Shown here one piece after another: positions 1 to 9,029 of a stretch of DNA of 64,000 bases. The notes under the pieces are model-generated. The model did not search any database, had not been told where the DNA came from, and worked only from the letters and a program-made list of their open reading frames with translations. Source of the DNA: Ruminococcus sp. (lineage in GTDB: Bacteria; Bacillota; Clostridia; Oscillospirales; Acutalibacteraceae); the NCBI GenBank assembly GCA_022779485.1, contig JALFTC010000014.1:159484-223483 (forward strand), written 5' to 3'. The translations under genes and the position numbers were made by a program. Every line of letters begins with the position of its first letter. The stretch's first letter is position 1.

Positions 1-87
1 ACATATACTATATTTAATATAGGACAGAACATTCGGCACCTTTAAAATTTAATTTGACAAAATGTATTCATTTGGGAAAAAATTTGT

Positions 88-93
88 TATAAT
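88..93 (+). promoter_or_regulatory. possible -10 box of the ANTAR gene
   Basis: A TATAAT hexamer lies 50 bases before the first gene. No good -35 is found at 16-18 bases; a TTGACA at 53-58 is too far upstream to pair with it. This is a weak promoter call. Confidence 0.3.
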
Positions 94-143
94 TCTTATA
101 TGCAATTTCTTTAAATAAAATATAGTATAGAATATAGTGAGTG

Positions 144-719
144 ATGTATGTGAAAAAGGCAATAGTAGTTTCAAAGTATTCGAATAACGCAGAGGCGCTG
201 AAGTCCTTGTTAAATAAGGAGGGCTTTGGTGATGTGCTTGTGCTGGAAGACTCTACGGTAGCCAAAGAAATGGTTGTTTCAGATGAGTATGACCTCATTG
301 TTATCAATGTACCTTTGGAAAAGGAAACCGGTTTGGAGCTGGCAACATTTTGCGGAGAAAATACTACTTCCAGTATAATGGTTATTGTTCAGGAGAATAA
401 GTCCGTTGAGGTGGCCCAGATGATGACATCAAAGGGCATTATGGTTATCTCCAAGCCAATAAACAAGCACCTTTTTCATCACTACCTGATGTTTTCAGAA
501 TGTTTTAAAAAGAGAATGCACAGGGTAGTTAAGGAAAATACAAAGTTAAAGTCACAGGTTGAAACAATGAAGCTTGTGAACCGTGCCAAGATACTCCTTA
601 TGCAAAACCTGCGTATGACGGAGAGTCAGGCACATCACTATCTTGAGAAACAGGCGATGGACCTTAGAAAAAGCAAGTACGACATAGCCTTGAGAATTCT
701 CAATACATACGAAAACTAA
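144..719 (+). CDS. ANTAR-domain regulator with degenerate receiver
   Basis: About 191 residues: an N-terminal CheY-like receiver (about 1-120), a short helical linker, and a C-terminal ANTAR domain (about 135-190, with the typical AKILLMQNLRMTESQAHHYL helix pattern) of the kind that binds paired RNA hairpins and prevents transcription termination. The receiver looks inactive for phosphorylation. The site after the third strand reads LIVINVPL, with Asn where the phospho-acceptor Asp is expected, and the N-terminal acidic pair is missing, although the SKP lysine is kept. A GTG three bases upstream and a GTG at 150 are other possible starts; no clear Shine-Dalgarno is seen. It lies 56 bases before carA on the same strand, so control of nitrogen or carbamoyl-phosphate genes is an inference from position. 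Confidence 0.85.
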   Translation: MYVKKAIVVSKYSNNAEALKSLLNKEGFGDVLVLEDSTVAKEMVVSDEYDLIVINVPLEKETGLELATFCGENTTSSIMVIVQENKSVEVAQMMTSKGIMVISKPINKHLFHHYLMFSECFKKRMHRVVKENTKLKSQVETMKLVNRAKILLMQNLRMTESQAHHYLEKQAMDLRKSKYDIALRILNTYEN

Positions 720-747
720 GGAAATACTGATTTAATCAGTATTTCCT
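719..747. repeat. perfect hairpin resembling the MITE terminal repeat
   Basis: A 13-bp perfect inverted repeat with a 3-base loop (TTA) fills most of the ANTAR-carA gap. There is no T-run, so it is not a standard terminator. Its arms (ggaaatactgat and its complement) closely resemble the termini of the element at 13328-13489, so it may be a collapsed remnant of that family or an RNA processing or regulatory hairpin before carA. Confidence 0.6.
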
Positions 748-775
748 AACACTTATTGAAAGGAATGTAAATTTT

Positions 776-1846
776 ATGGAGTCAAGGGCGTATCTCATCC
801 TTGAAAACGGAAAAGTTTTTGAAGGCAAATCCTTCGGAGCCAAAAAAGAAACAACAGGAGAACTTGTTTTTACAACAGCTATGACAGGTTATCTTGAAAC
901 ACTTACCGACCCAAGTTATTTTGGTCAGGTAGTTATTCAGACATTCCCTTTAATTGGAAATTATGGGGTTATTCCTTCTGATTTTGAAAGCAAACAGCCG
1001 GCTTTAAAGGCATATATTGTTAGAAACTGGTGTCAGGAACCTTCCAATTTTCGTTGCGAGGGAGTACTTGACACCTTTTTAAAAGATACGGGGGTACCCG
1101 GACTGTGTGATATTGACACCAGAAGTCTTACAAGAATTGTTCGTGAGTACGGTGTTATGAACTGTAAGCTCACATATTCCCTTGACAATCTTGAAAAGGA
1201 TTTGCAGGAGATTAAGGCGTACAGGGTTAAGGATGCTGTGAAGAGCGTTACCTGTGAAAACTCACAAACATTCCAAAGCGAAAGGGGTAAAAAGAAGGTT
1301 GTCCTGATGGATTTTGGCGCCAAGGAGAACATTTGCCGTGAGCTTGTTAAGCGTGGTTGTGATGTAACAGTTGTTCCGGCAAACACAAAGAAGGATGAAA
1401 TCCTTGCACTTAACCCGGACGGAATTATGCTTAGCAACGGCCCCGGAGATCCAACAGAAAACACAGAGATTATTGACGAGATTAAAAAGCTGTGTGAATG
1501 TAAAATTCCTACCTTCGGCATTTGCCTTGGACATCAGCTCCTTGCATTGTCCCAGGGAGCAACCACCGAAAAGCTTCACTACGGTCATCGTGGTGCAAAC
1601 CAGCCTGCAAAGGATATGGGAACAGGAAGAATATATATTACAAGCCAAAACCACGGCTACGCTGTGGTAAATGACAGTCTGCCAAATAACGCAAAAGTAA
1701 GCTTTGTAAACGGAAATGACGGAACATGTGAGGGTGTGACATACTGCGATATGCCTGCATTTTCTGTTCAGTTCCACCCTGAAGCCTGTGGCGGCCCTCA
1801 GGATACTGCATTTTTGTTTGACAGATTTATCAGTATGATGGAATGA
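776..1846 (+). CDS. carA: carbamoyl-phosphate synthase small (glutaminase) subunit
   Basis: 356 residues, normal length for CarA. The N-terminal half is the small-subunit-specific domain; the C-terminal half is a class I glutamine amidotransferase with nucleophile Cys250 in GICLGHQ and the HPE triad element in SVQFHPEA. It hydrolyses glutamine and channels ammonia to CarB, making carbamoyl phosphate for pyrimidines and arginine. The start has an AAAGGA ribosome binding site. The large-subunit gene follows after 52 bases, so the two are almost certainly co-transcribed, possibly with the upstream ANTAR regulator. Confidence 0.97.
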   Translation: MESRAYLILENGKVFEGKSFGAKKETTGELVFTTAMTGYLETLTDPSYFGQVVIQTFPLIGNYGVIPSDFESKQPALKAYIVRNWCQEPSNFRCEGVLDTFLKDTGVPGLCDIDTRSLTRIVREYGVMNCKLTYSLDNLEKDLQEIKAYRVKDAVKSVTCENSQTFQSERGKKKVVLMDFGAKENICRELVKRGCDVTVVPANTKKDEILALNPDGIMLSNGPGDPTENTEIIDEIKKLCECKIPTFGICLGHQLLALSQGATTEKLHYGHRGANQPAKDMGTGRIYITSQNHGYAVVNDSLPNNAKVSFVNGNDGTCEGVTYCDMPAFSVQFHPEACGGPQDTAFLFDRFISMME

Positions 1847-1898
1847 TTAAGTATTAGTATAAGTTCCCTTGAGTATGTATTTGAAAGGATGTATATAA

Positions 1899-4800
1899 AT
1901 GCCAATTAAACCTGATTTAAAGAGAGTTATGGTAATCGGTTCAGGTCCGATTGTTATCGGTCAGGCGGCTGAGTTTGACTATGCAGGCACACAGGCTTGC
2001 CGAGCATTAAAGGAAGAAGGCCTTGAGGTTATTCTGGTTAACTCAAACCCTGCCACAATTATGACAGATAATGCAATGGCTGATAAGGTGTATATCGAGC
2101 CGCTGACTCTCCCTGTTGTTAAAAGAATAATCGAAAAGGAAAAGCCTGACGGACTTATATCAACCCTTGGCGGTCAAACAGGACTTACCCTATCAATGCA
2201 GCTTGCAAAGGAGGGCTTCCTTAAAAAGCACGGAGTTCAGCTTTTGGGTGCAAATCCCGAAACTATCGACAAGGCTGAGGACAGACAGATGTTTAAGGAC
2301 ACAATGGAGTCCATCGGTCAGCCTGTTATCCCGTCCCTTGTTGTAAATGATGTTGAGTCCGCCGTGGAGTTTGCCGACAAAATCGGCTACCCTGTAATCA
2401 TTCGTCCTGCATTTACATTGGGCGGTACCGGTGGCGGAATTGTTGACAACGAGGATGAACTTAGGGAGATTACTTCAAACGGTCTTGAACTTTCACCTAT
2501 TACACAGGTTCTTGTTGAAAAGTGTATCGCCGGCTGGAAAGAGATTGAGTTTGAGGTTATCCGTGACTCGGACGGAAATGTTATCACTGTCTGCTCAATG
2601 GAAAACTTTGACCCTGTTGGTGTTCACACAGGGGACTCTATTGTTATTGCTCCTGCTGTTACCTTAGCTGATAAGGAATATCAAATGCTCCGTTCAGCAT
2701 CCCTAAATATTATTCAGGCTCTCGGTGTTGAGGGCGGTTGTAACTGTCAGTTTGCACTAAATCCCGAAAGCTTTGAATATGCTGTAATAGAGGTTAACCC
2801 AAGAGTTTCCCGTTCTTCAGCCCTTGCCTCAAAGGCAACAGGCTACCCAATCGCAAAGGTTGCGGCAAAAATTGCAATAGGTTACACATTGGGCGAAATC
2901 AAAAATGCAGTTACAGGCTCTACATATGCCTGTTTTGAACCGGCACTTGACTATGTTGTTGTTAAGTTCCCAAAATGGCCTTTCGATAAGTTTGTTTACG
3001 CAAAGAGGACGCTGGGAACACAGATGAAGGCAACAGGCGAGGTTATGGCTATTGCTCCAACCTTTGAACACGCAATTATGAAGGCAGTGAGAGGTGCAGA
3101 AATCTCCCACGACACTTTGGACGACAAAATATTCGAGAAAATGAGTGACGAAAACATCGTTGACAGACTTTCCGTCTGCGATGACCGGAGAATTTTCTGT
3201 GTTTTCGAGGCTCTCAAAAGAGGAGTTTCTGTTGACAAAATCCACGAAATCACCCTGATTGACGAGTGGTTCCTTAACAAGCTCCTTTTGCTTGTTGATA
3301 TGGAAAACACTCTCAAAGAGGGTAATATTGACGAAGAAACATATATGAAAGCCAAAAAGCTTGGCTTCCTTGACAGAACTATTGAAAAGCTCACAGGGGA
3401 GAAATGCTCATTTACAAGCACCCCTGTATATAAAATGGTTGATACCTGTGCGGCTGAATTTGACGCCGAAACACCTTATTTTTACAGCACCTTTGACGAA
3501 GAAAATGAGGCCGAGCAGTTTATTTCCCGGAAAAATTCAGGCAGACAGACAGTTATCGTATTCGGCTCAGGCCCTATCAGAATCGGCCAGGGTATAGAAT
3601 TTGACTATTCCTCCGTTCACTGCGTTTGGTCACTGAAAAAGGCAGGCTTTGATGTTGTCATTGTAAACAACAACCCCGAAACAGTTTCAACCGACTTTGA
3701 CACAGCCGACAGACTTTACTTTGAACCTCTTACAAATGAAGATGTAATGGGTATTATCAAAACAGAAAAGCCTATCGGTGCAGTTGTAGCCTTTGGCGGT
3801 CAGACAGCAATTAAGCTGACAAAGTATCTGTCTGACAACGGTATTCAAATCCTTGGTACATCTGCTGACGCTATTGATATGGCTGAGGACAGGGAAAGAT
3901 TTGACGAGCTACTTGAAAAGTATCATATCAAGCGTCCAAAGGGCTTTACAGTTATGAACTGTGAAGAGGCACTGGAAATTGCAGAAAAAATCGGCTATCC
4001 TGTTCTTCTCCGTCCTTCCTATGTTCTTGGCGGTCAAAATATGATTATCGCCTTTAACGAAGCAGATGTTAAGGAATATATGGCTATCATTCTGGCACAG
4101 AACATTGAAAATCCTGTTCTTATTGACAAATATATGATGGGAACAGAGATTGAGGTTGACGCAATCTGTGACGGTGAGGACATCTTAATTCCGGGTATTA
4201 TGGAGCATATCGAAAGAGCCGGTGTTCACTCCGGTGACTCCATTGCAGTTTATCCGGCTTGGAATATTTCCGATAAAATGACAGATACCATTATTAAGTC
4301 ATCAAGAGATTTGGCACTTTCACTCCAGACAAAGGGACTTGTGAACATCCAGTACCTAATCTACGAGGATGAGCTTTATGTAATCGAGGTGAACCCTCGT
4401 TCTTCAAGAACAATTCCTTACATCAGTAAGGTTACAGGCGTACCAATGGTTGACCTTGCAACAAGGGCAATGTTCGGCGAAAAGCTGAGGGATATGGGCT
4501 ACGGTACAGGTCTTTACAGAAAGAGTCCTTATGTTGCAGTTAAGGTTCCTGTATTCTCCTTTGAAAAGCTGATTAATGTTGACAACCACCTTGGCCCTGA
4601 AATGAAGTCAACAGGTGAAGTTCTGGGTCTTGCCGGCACATTGGAGGAGGCTCTTTACAAGGGACTTATCGGTGCAGGCTACAAGATGAAGCGTGGTGGC
4701 GGTGTGTTTATCACAGTAAGGAACAGCGACAAATGCGAAATCGGGGATGTAGCCAAAAAGTACGCCGACCTTGGATTCAAGATTTATGCCACAGAGGGAA

Positions 4801-5954
4801 CAGCAAACTTCCTTAGAGGATACGGTGTTAACGCTGTTTCTGTTAAGAAAATCCACGAGGACAAAAACGACAATACATTAACTCTTATTGAAAGCGGCAA
4901 GATTCAGTATGTTATTTCAACATCGGCAAAGGGCAGAATGCCTGAGCGTGACTCGGTTAAAATCCGCAGAAAAACAGTTGAAAGAAACATTCCTTGCCTT
5001 ACCTCCATAGACACAGCCAATGCTCTTGCAGACTGCCTGAAGAGTAAGTACAGTCAGATTAGCACAGAGCTGGTTGACATAAACAATATGAGGGATGAAA
5101 AGATGAAACTAAAATTTACCAAGATGCACGGTACAGGAAACGACTACATCTATTGCAGTACCTTTGACCAAAAGATTAACAATCCTGAGGCTTTGGCTGT
5201 AAGACTTTCCGACAGACATTTTGGAATCGGCGGTGACGGTATTATACTTGTTTGCCCAAGCGACAAGGCTGATGCAAAGATGAGTATGTTTAACCTTGAC
5301 GGCTCCGAGGGTAAAATGTGCGGAAACGGCATTCGCTGTGTAGGTAAGTTCCTTTACGACCACGGTATGGTTGACATTAACGAAAAGGACGAAATCACAA
5401 TCGAAACCCTTTCGGGAATTAAGCACCTTAAGGCATACACCCGTGACGGAGAGGTTAAGTCACTTAGAGTTGATATGGGCAAGGCAATCCTTGACCCGAA
5501 GGAAATTCCTGTTGCAATGGATAAGGAAAGAGTAATTGACGAGCCTTATACAATAGACGGTGAAGAGTATAGAATCACCTGTGTTTCAATGGGTAACCCT
5601 CACTGTGTAGTATTTATGCAGGGCGACATTGACAATATCGACATTGAGGAAATCGGACCAAAGTTTGAAAACGACAGGCTGTTCCCTGAAAGGGTAAACA
5701 CAGAATTTGTAAAGGTGCTTGACGACCATACAATCAAGATGAGAGTATGGGAGAGAGGCTCAGGTGAAACTTGGGCTTGCGGTACAGGCGCCTGTGCAGT
5801 TGCAGTAGCAGCCTGTGAAAACGGTTTCTGCAAAAAGGGTGACGACATCACCATCAAGCTAAAGGGTGGCGACCTTGTTATCAATTACACAGACGATACT
5901 GTATATATGACAGGAGATGCCGAAAAGGTATTTGAGGGTACAGTAGAAATCTAA
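1899..5954 (+). CDS. carB-dapF: CarB-DapF fusion: carbamoyl-phosphate synthase large subunit joined to diaminopimelate epimerase
   Basis: One uninterrupted frame of 1,351 codons. Residues 1-1068 form a full-length CarB: ATP-grasp half 1 from about 1, the second half starting near 547 with VIVFGSGPIRIGQG, and an MGS-like allosteric domain from about 930. From residue 1069 (ATG at 5103) a complete diaminopimelate epimerase begins with MKLKFTKMHGTGND. Both of its catalytic cysteines are present (MCGNG and ACGTGAC, DapF residues 73 and 226). No stop separates the two, and the join has almost no linker. GAGGG at 5090-5094, 8 bases before the DapF ATG, could allow separate internal initiation, so free DapF may also be made. 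DapF converts LL- to meso-diaminopimelate, and dapL lies nearby, so both steps sit in one cluster. Confidence 0.93.
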   Translation: MPIKPDLKRVMVIGSGPIVIGQAAEFDYAGTQACRALKEEGLEVILVNSNPATIMTDNAMADKVYIEPLTLPVVKRIIEKEKPDGLISTLGGQTGLTLSMQLAKEGFLKKHGVQLLGANPETIDKAEDRQMFKDTMESIGQPVIPSLVVNDVESAVEFADKIGYPVIIRPAFTLGGTGGGIVDNEDELREITSNGLELSPITQVLVEKCIAGWKEIEFEVIRDSDGNVITVCSMENFDPVGVHTGDSIVIAPAVTLADKEYQMLRSASLNIIQALGVEGGCNCQFALNPESFEYAVIEVNPRVSRSSALASKATGYPIAKVAAKIAIGYTLGEIKNAVTGSTYACFEPALDYVVVKFPKWPFDKFVYAKRTLGTQMKATGEVMAIAPTFEHAIMKAVRGAEISHDTLDDKIFEKMSDENIVDRLSVCDDRRIFCVFEALKRGVSVDKIHEITLIDEWFLNKLLLLVDMENTLKEGNIDEETYMKAKKLGFLDRTIEKLTGEKCSFTSTPVYKMVDTCAAEFDAETPYFYSTFDEENEAEQFISRKNSGRQTVIVFGSGPIRIGQGIEFDYSSVHCVWSLKKAGFDVVIVNNNPETVSTDFDTADRLYFEPLTNEDVMGIIKTEKPIGAVVAFGGQTAIKLTKYLSDNGIQILGTSADAIDMAEDRERFDELLEKYHIKRPKGFTVMNCEEALEIAEKIGYPVLLRPSYVLGGQNMIIAFNEADVKEYMAIILAQNIENPVLIDKYMMGTEIEVDAICDGEDILIPGIMEHIERAGVHSGDSIAVYPAWNISDKMTDTIIKSSRDLALSLQTKGLVNIQYLIYEDELYVIEVNPRSSRTIPYISKVTGVPMVDLATRAMFGEKLRDMGYGTGLYRKSPYVAVKVPVFSFEKLINVDNHLGPEMKSTGEVLGLAGTLEEALYKGLIGAGYKMKRGGGVFITVRNSDKCEIGDVAKKYADLGFKIYATEGTANFLRGYGVNAVSVKKIHEDKNDNTLTLIESGKIQYVISTSAKGRMPERDSVKIRRKTVERNIPCLTSIDTANALADCLKSKYSQISTELVDINNMRDEKMKLKFTKMHGTGNDYIYCSTFDQKINNPEALAVRLSDRHFGIGGDGIILVCPSDKADAKMSMFNLDGSEGKMCGNGIRCVGKFLYDHGMVDINEKDEITIETLSGIKHLKAYTRDGEVKSLRVDMGKAILDPKEIPVAMDKERVIDEPYTIDGEEYRITCVSMGNPHCVVFMQGDIDNIDIEEIGPKFENDRLFPERVNTEFVKVLDDHTIKMRVWERGSGETWACGTGACAVAVAACENGFCKKGDDITIKLKGGDLVINYTDDTVYMTGDAEKVFEGTVEI

Positions 5955-5976
5955 TTAATGTAAAATTTTAAAGCCG

Positions 5977-6008
5977 ATTTTGTCAGCCTCATTTATGGGG
6001 CTGACAAT
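5977..6008 (+). promoter_or_regulatory. hairpin between dapF and pyrG
   Basis: A stem of ttgtcagcc with ggctgacaa lies between the carB-dapF stop and pyrG. The following sequence (tggtatttttcgg) is only moderately T-rich. It could be a terminator or an attenuator ahead of the CTP synthase gene. No promoter is obvious between it and pyrG. Confidence 0.5.
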
Positions 6009-6033
6009 GGTATTTTTCGGATAGATATATTAA

Positions 6034-7674
<1,641 letters not shown>

Positions 7675-7710
7675 ATAGAGATACAATTCTTAAAAGAATG
7701 GAGTGTTAAT

Positions 7711-8892
7711 ATGAAGGTAAATAAGAATTTTGACAATTTAGTACCAAACTACCTCTTTGCCGAGATTGCAAAGAGGGTTAACGACTACTGCAAGGCAAAT
7801 CCCGACAAAAAGGTTATAAAGCTTGGCATCGGTGATGTTACCCTGCCAATCCCACAAATTGCAGTTGACGCAATGAAGAAGGGCGCAGAGGATTTAGGAA
7901 AGAAAGAAACCTTTAAGGGCTACCCTGACTATGAGGGATATGAGTTTGTAAGAAAGGCTGTTGCCGACTATTACAATACCTTTGGTGTAGAAATTGACCC
8001 AAGCGAAGTACTTATTACAGACGGTGCAAAGAGTGATTCCGCCAATATTCAGGACATTTTTGACAAGGACAATACAGTTCTTGTAACCGACCCTGTTTAT
8101 CCTGTTTATGTTGACAGCAACATTATGGCGGGAAGAGAGATTATTTATGCCGATTCCAACGAGGCAAATGGCTTTGCCGCTATGCCTGACAACAGCGTAA
8201 AGGCAGACATCATCTACCTTTGCTCACCAAACAACCCAACAGGTTCTGCATATTCCTATGACCAGCTAAAGGCTTGGGTTGACTATGCAAACAAGAATGA
8301 TGCAGTTATCATCTATGACGCAGCATATGAGGCATTTATCACTGACGATTCTCCAAGGAGTATTTTTGCAGTTGAAGGTGCAAGAACCTGTGCTATTGAG
8401 CTTTGCTCACTTTCAAAGACAGCAGGCTTTACAGGTACTCGCTGTGGCTACACAGTAATTCCAAAGGAGCTTGAAAGGGACGGCAAAAACATCTATCAGA
8501 TGTGGTACAGAAGAGAGGCTACAAAGTTTAACGGTGTTTCTTGGCCTGTTCAGTGTGCAGCCGCCGCAGTACTTTCAGAAGAGGGTCAAAAGCAGTTTAA
8601 GGAGAACATAAAGTATTATCAGGAAAATGCAAGGATTATCTCCTCTGCTATGGACGAGCTTGGCATCTACTACACAGGTGGCAAAAATTCCCCATACATC
8701 TGGCTTAAGTGCCCTAACGGTATGGGTAGCTGGGAATTTTTTGACTATCTCCTTGAAAATGCCAATGTTGTGGGTACTCCCGGAGAAGGCTTTGGCAAGA
8801 ACGGCGAGGGTTACTTCCGTCTTACCTCCTTTGGCGACAGAGAAAACACCATTGAGGCTGTAAGAAGAATTAAGGAGCTGCTTTCTAAGTAA
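7711..8892 (+). CDS. dapL: LL-diaminopimelate aminotransferase
   Basis: 393 residues, a fold-type I PLP aminotransferase. The start (KNFDNLVPNYLFAEIAKRV) and the IKLGIGDVTLPIP segment are typical of DapL; the PLP lysine is in SLSKTAGFTGTRCGY. It converts tetrahydrodipicolinate directly to LL-diaminopimelate, bypassing succinylated or acetylated intermediates. The product is the substrate of the DapF half of the fusion upstream. The gene follows pyrG after 36 bases and ends at a clear terminator. Confidence 0.93.
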   Translation: MKVNKNFDNLVPNYLFAEIAKRVNDYCKANPDKKVIKLGIGDVTLPIPQIAVDAMKKGAEDLGKKETFKGYPDYEGYEFVRKAVADYYNTFGVEIDPSEVLITDGAKSDSANIQDIFDKDNTVLVTDPVYPVYVDSNIMAGREIIYADSNEANGFAAMPDNSVKADIIYLCSPNNPTGSAYSYDQLKAWVDYANKNDAVIIYDAAYEAFITDDSPRSIFAVEGARTCAIELCSLSKTAGFTGTRCGYTVIPKELERDGKNIYQMWYRREATKFNGVSWPVQCAAAAVLSEEGQKQFKENIKYYQENARIISSAMDELGIYYTGGKNSPYIWLKCPNGMGSWEFFDYLLENANVVGTPGEGFGKNGEGYFRLTSFGDRENTIEAVRRIKELLSK

Positions 8893-8941
8893 TCAATTAA
8901 CAAAATTAAAAAATTATTCACAGAAAAACAGCATATCATAC

Positions 8942-8976
8942 AAATTAACACCCGAAATTTTGGGTGTTAATTTTAT
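8942..8976 (+). terminator. rho-independent terminator after dapL
   Basis: A 12-bp perfect stem (aaattaacaccc with gggtgttaattt), loop gaaatttt, then a T-rich stretch. It closes the car-pyr-dap cluster. Confidence 0.8.
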
Positions 8977-9004
8977 TGTAGTAAAAATCTGTTTGTGTTA
9001 TAAT
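8976..9004 (+). promoter_or_regulatory. promoter of the amylase gene
   Basis: TTGTAG at 8976-8981 and TATAAT at 8999-9004, spacing 17 bases, 25 bases before the amylase start and directly after the dapL terminator. Confidence 0.65.
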
Positions 9005-9029
9005 TTGTGTAAAGATTGGAGGAAAACTT

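Noticed and set aside
53..58. TTGACA as -35 box of the ANTAR gene
   Set aside because: The nearest TATAAT is 29 bases away, and no -10-like hexamer stands at 16-18 bases.
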